Below, in pieces: positions 60,717 to 64,000 of a stretch of 64,000 nucleotides of DNA (positions are counted from its first letter, which is position 1; each line of letters opens with the position of its first letter). The stretch comes from Aquanectria penicillioides (lineage: Eukaryota > Ascomycota > Sordariomycetes > Hypocreales > Nectriaceae), in contig PYIU01000004.1 of NCBI GenBank assembly GCA_003415625.1, forward strand, positions 558,001-622,000, in the 5' to 3' direction. A program made the position numbers and the translations under genes. Under the pieces are notes generated by a model. It was not told where the DNA came from, searched no databases, and saw nothing but the letters and a program-made list of their open reading frames with translations.

Positions 60717-60906
60717 TGTTGGTTCCTTTACATTGTGATGCGGGCATTATGGAGGGTGCGGGGCTGGAGTCCGGTTTTATAGGTGTTAGAGATATAGGCT
60801 CTTCTATAAGGAAGATGGCCTTAGCCCTTCCTTTAGAGGAGGGAAGAGATAGAGATGAATTGAATACAATAAAACCACTGCATGCAGTAACCCCTGCCTA
60901 CCAACA
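60717..60906 (+). repeat. LTR3 (190 bp) of nested copia element
   Basis: The least mutated LTR: it starts TGTTGGTTCC and ends CTACCAACA, and so defines the LTR boundaries. A purine tract AAAAAGAAGG and TGTTAG lie immediately upstream. It keeps GATGCGGGC and GGTGCGGGGC. Confidence 0.93.
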
Positions 60907-60911
60907 AAAGG
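60907..60911. repeat. target-site duplication (AAAGG), right copy, nested element
   Basis: Identical to 49608-49612. Confidence 0.93.
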
Positions 60912-62661
60912 CATACTTAAATTTATCTTAAAAAGGGAGTTACTAAAGGGCAAAAGACTACTTATAATAAAGTAGATAAATTAATATAAAAGAGATAAGA
61001 ATAGTATAATAGTTATATATAAAGCTTAACTTATAGTATATAGCTTTATGCAAAAGGAAGGTATTAATTACTAAAAGACTTTCTTTTTAACTATAAGAGC
61101 TAACTTCTAAAGGATGCTACTTGCTTATACTATATAGATTGAGAAGAAGCTATTATAAAACAATATAATTATAATATACTTAAATAAAGAGCTAAAAGAA
61201 AATATTTATATTATAACCTTCCCTTTACTTAATAAGTTTTTTAAGGATCTAAAATATAAACACTTAACTAAAAAAGTAGGCTATAAATAAAGTATTAAGT
61301 ATATTATATAATTGCTTATAGCCCTATATAGCCTTAAGTAAAGTGCCTAATAATAATAAAAAAAACTAAAGAAAATACTTAATAAGTTAGGCCTTAAGAG
61401 GCTATAGAGCAATACTGCAATCTATATAAATTAGGTAAAGGAGATTATTATAGCTATATATATAAATAATATACTTATAGTTACTAATAACAATAAGAAT
61501 GCAAATACCTTTATTAATAAACTTATATAAAAAGTAAAGATAAAATTGCTTAAATTTCCTAAGCTCTTCCTAAATATAGCTATTATAGTAAAAGAAGATA
61601 GATTGCTTATACTATTATAAAGAGACTATATAATAAGCATCCTTAAGCAATTTAAACACTTTAACTATAAAGCTATAAATATACTAATAGAAATAAAAAC
61701 CTACTATTTAATTAAGGCAATTAATATTTTTAGTATAAAGGCTACTAGCAAAAAATATATATTAATAATAGGAAAAGTTAACTATCTCTTATAATAGAGC
61801 TGGCTTAATCTAGCCTTTATATATAGTCTTTAGGCATACTTTTTAAATAGCTTAAGTAAGCAATAATTTAAGGCTATAAAAAGGATACTGCAATATATTA
61901 AAGGGAGCCTTAATTACTCTATCTATTATTATTGCCTTAAGGAAAAGTTATATAGCAATCTATTTAATCTTTATAGCTACTATAACTTTAATTATACTAG
62001 CTGCCTAAAAATAGTATAATTAACTAAAGAATATATATTCCTTATAAATAAAGGCTTAATTATATAGTTTAATAAGTATTAAAAGACTATAGTAAAGTCC
62101 TTAATAAAAGCTAAATATTATATATTAATAAAGGCAGTATTATAAATTATATAAATAAAAAGCTTTATAAAGGAATTTAATAGCTTATTAATTGCTTTAG
62201 TAATAATCTTTATAAATAACTAAAGCGCTATAAAGCTAATATATAACCTTAAATTCTATATCTATATAAAGTATATTTAAGTGCAGTATTACTTTATAAA
62301 AAAGGCCATTAAAAATAGTATAGTTAAACTATAATATATCCCTTTTACTAAAAATATTGCTAATATACTTATAAAGCTATTAATAGGCCTATTATACTGC
62401 TCTTTTATTAATGCCTTAAAATTAAAGCTAAAATTAAAGGAAGTACTATACTAAAAACACTAAAGTAAGTGCAAATAGTGCCTATAAAAGCTTATAGTAA
62501 TGCCCTTAGCTATAATAAGGAAGTCCTACTTAAGTAAATAATTGCTTTAGCAATAAGAAAAGAATAACTTTATAATTATATAAAGAATATATATATAAGG
62601 AAGGTTAGAATAGCCTTATAATAGCACCTAAGGATAAGCCTTTAGTTAGGCTTAAAGGGAG
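60912..62661 (+). pseudogene. RIP-degraded RT/RNase H, 3' part (outer copia)
   Basis: Continuation of the outer element's pol after the nested insertion. A Y-x-D-D-like relic with I-L-I-V-T-N-like flanks lies at about 61,455-61,500. An RNase H relic is at about 61,900-62,250, with the S-D-x-D-like start, a copia-type S-T-K-A-K-Y analogue of S-T-x-A-E-Y, and the intervening G-x-I-x-W-like segment. It ends at the polypurine tract AAAGGGAG. Confidence 0.78.
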
Positions 62662-62920
62662 TGTTAATAGATATAGCAGCTAGGCAAAGGTAGTTATTGC
62701 TATAGATATAGCGGCTGGCTATAAGCCAACCTTAGGGGCCTTATGGGCCTAGGTCTTAAGGCTATATATTCTTATAAGGGAATCCCTACACTATAAATAG
62801 GTGACTGCATTCTGCAACTACTATCTAGCTATTCCTTATGAATCCCAATTGATCTAGACCAACCCACTGCATATATTGCCTGCTATGACTGTCCCTGCAT
62901 GTGCCTATATATTGTTTACA
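62662..62920 (+). repeat. 3' LTR of outer copia element
   Basis: 259 bp, starting TGTTAATAG (RIPed TGTTGACGG) and ending TTTACA. Its inner half is mutated (C to T, G to A relative to the 5' LTR) and its outer half is preserved: the mirror image of the 5' LTR. Confidence 0.93.
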
Positions 62921-62925
62921 GTTAC
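62921..62925. repeat. target-site duplication (GTTAC), right copy, outer copia element
   Basis: Identical to 46113-46117. Confidence 0.93.
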
Positions 62926-64000
62926 TAACTCTAATTCATGCCATACTAGGCCGACATCATTACATTAGGTCTAAAGAGATCTAAATGAAGCATCTTATTG
63001 AGCAAATACATAACTGTGATGAATTTAACCCAGTTCGGTTCCCTTATAAAATTGGGAAAGTATATATGTAGATCGAGTTACTAGCGACCTGACTACCCTG
63101 GACCACCATGAAATGAGATTTGTTTCTCCTACCGCATGATGATCACAAAGGGCCATCTGGGTGTACGCAGCCCCATTAAATAATGATTTAGGGGTTCTTA
63201 TGGGTGTCGGATGCATTCTACATTTAGGGACAGATGGCTTTTACAAACCGTTTGGTACTCTCGGGAAGCTGGGCATTCCTGCTCATTTCGGTTGACTTTC
63301 AGCTGATCCATTTACGACCAAGCAACACGCTCTTTATTTTATTCCATTTCACCCAACATCCTGAACCTAGATGATCATATGACTAGTTAGTGTGTCGTAG
63401 TCTTAAGTCTCAAGCGACTAAGGTTGCTCGATAGGCAGCCCCGGGGTCAAAACCGAAACGAGCATAGGCAGATGGAGAGCGACACTGACGTCTGTTGACC
63501 CCGATCTATCTTCCAACCACATCCAGCCAGGTCCTGCAATATTTGTGCCAACTATGAATCTCAAGGAACATTTCAATCGATCTACATACGCTCGGACGGT
63601 CTGGAGGACGCTCCACGATCCGGCCTTACGCAGAGCGCGGAATGGTCCGCTGGACAGGGATATTCTTGGCTCTTCGACTGCAGCATTAGTTGGCAAGAAT
63701 GATAGCTCATTTTGGGGTCAGAGCCCTCCCAGCAACCTGGGTTTCTGTAATTGCCGAATAGAGAGACCTGTTGCTGGGAAGTGTGCACTAGGAGGAGGAC
63801 ACTGTGGTTGAGGCCTGCAGCTAACCCCTCTCAGTTTACCAGGACCCAGGACATCTAGGTTACGCAACTCTGCTCCATTGGCCAGCCCAGGGACTTGCTT
63901 TGGTCAAACCCTTCCCCAGGCACCGTACTCCTGTTACACAGCACAGGCTACACGAGGGTGAGCATATACCGCCAGTTCAATAGTCATTGGGCGCTTGCGC
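62926..64000. other. unique flank right of the transposon, no recognisable gene
   Basis: Base composition returns to normal within about 100-300 bp of the LTR. Frames of 60-92 codons (for example 63696-63418, minus) have no recognisable motif. The window ends inside this stretch, so a gene beginning further right cannot be judged. Confidence 0.5.

Larger units (their letters stand above)
49613..60906 (+). mobile_element. nested tandem copia element: LTR-internal-LTR-internal-LTR
   Basis: 11,294 bp inserted into the RT region of the outer copia. Three LTRs of exactly 190 bp start at 49613, 55165 and 60717, so both repeat units are exactly 5552 bp. A single AAAGG target duplication flanks the whole array, so it behaves as one insertion. 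The unmutated LTR ends form the inverted repeat TGTTGG...CCAACA. A purine tract plus TGTTAG (RIPed to TATTAG) precedes LTR2 and LTR3 but not LTR1, as expected for internal polypurine tracts. Both units are heavily RIPed and differ from each other by many transitions, so they are separately mutated real copies. Confidence 0.93.
46118..62920 (+). mobile_element. outer Ty1/copia LTR retrotransposon, RIP-inactivated, carrying a nested tandem element
   Basis: Bounded by LTRs at 46118-46375 and 62662-62920 and a perfect 5-bp target duplication. Removing the nested element and one AAAGG leaves 5504 bp, a normal copia size. Relics in copia order are visible on the plus strand: a gag zinc knuckle (about 47,635-47,685), a protease/GAG-pre-integrase region (about 48,170-48,400), an integrase core (about 48,600-49,250), the start of reverse transcriptase up to the insertion at 49,612, the rest of RT with a YxDD-like site (about 61,455-61,500) and RNase H (about 61,900-62,250). 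A polypurine tract AAAGGGAG (62654-62661) abuts the 3' LTR. The interior is saturated with TA and stop codons and nearly free of CpG: classic RIP. It cannot encode a working protein. Confidence 0.93.

Noticed and set aside
46376..62661. AT-rich block considered as mitochondrial DNA insertion or centromere core
   Set aside because: The LTRs, target duplications, polypurine tracts and copia domain relics explain the whole block; the AT content follows from RIP.

Overview
The window looks like filamentous-ascomycete DNA, most likely Sordariomycetes. The genes are intron-bearing, with short 45-95 bp GT..AG introns and CTAAC-like branch points. The gene set is typical of such fungi: an NRPS-like enzyme, a PDR-type ABC exporter, Sam50, tail-anchored Ubc6, a WSC wall protein and a CE4 chitin deacetylase. 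The 16.8 kb AT-rich block of retrotransposons carries the TpA-rich, CpA/CpG-poor signature of repeat-induced point mutation (RIP). No species can be named from the sequence alone.

Left part (1-29,850), gene-bearing: an NRPS-like adenylation-carrier-condensation gene (1619-5550, +) converges on a full-size PDR/ABCG transporter (10771-6007, -). A gene-free stretch of about 6.5 kb follows. SAM50 (19006-17265, -) and UBC6 (19540-20468, +) share a 533 bp divergent promoter. A long proline-rich BTB-like protein (22876-25518, +) and a TMEM135-like multi-pass membrane protein (27953-29850, +) come next.

Middle part (29,850-46,112), sparser: a salicylate-hydroxylase-type FAD monooxygenase (33131-31558, -), a stand-alone MetE C-terminal-like zinc methyltransferase (35455-34212, -), a secreted WSC protein with an array of C-x-G-x-x-C modules and a GPI-type tail (39491-40673, +), and a small secreted chitin deacetylase (44323-45100, +). 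Long gene-poor stretches separate them.

Right part (46,113-62,925): a RIP-degraded Ty1/copia element with 258/259 bp LTRs and a perfect GTTAC target duplication. Nested inside it is a second copia element in tandem form, LTR-internal-LTR-internal-LTR, with three 190 bp LTRs, two repeat units of exactly 5,552 bp and a perfect AAAGG target duplication. RIP is weakest at the outer ends of each structure and strongest inside. The last 1.1 kb returns to unique sequence without a recognisable gene.

A cross-cutting observation: five otherwise normal genes (NRPS-like, ABC, UBC6, BTB-like, FAD monooxygenase) carry ten single-base frameshifts. All are deletions and all lie in short homopolymers, mostly C/G. 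The predicted lengths become exact multiples of three when each missing base is counted. This points to systematic homopolymer undercalling in the assembly rather than to pseudogenes, with a mutator (mismatch-repair) lineage as the alternative. The genes are therefore reported as CDS with the break positions noted.
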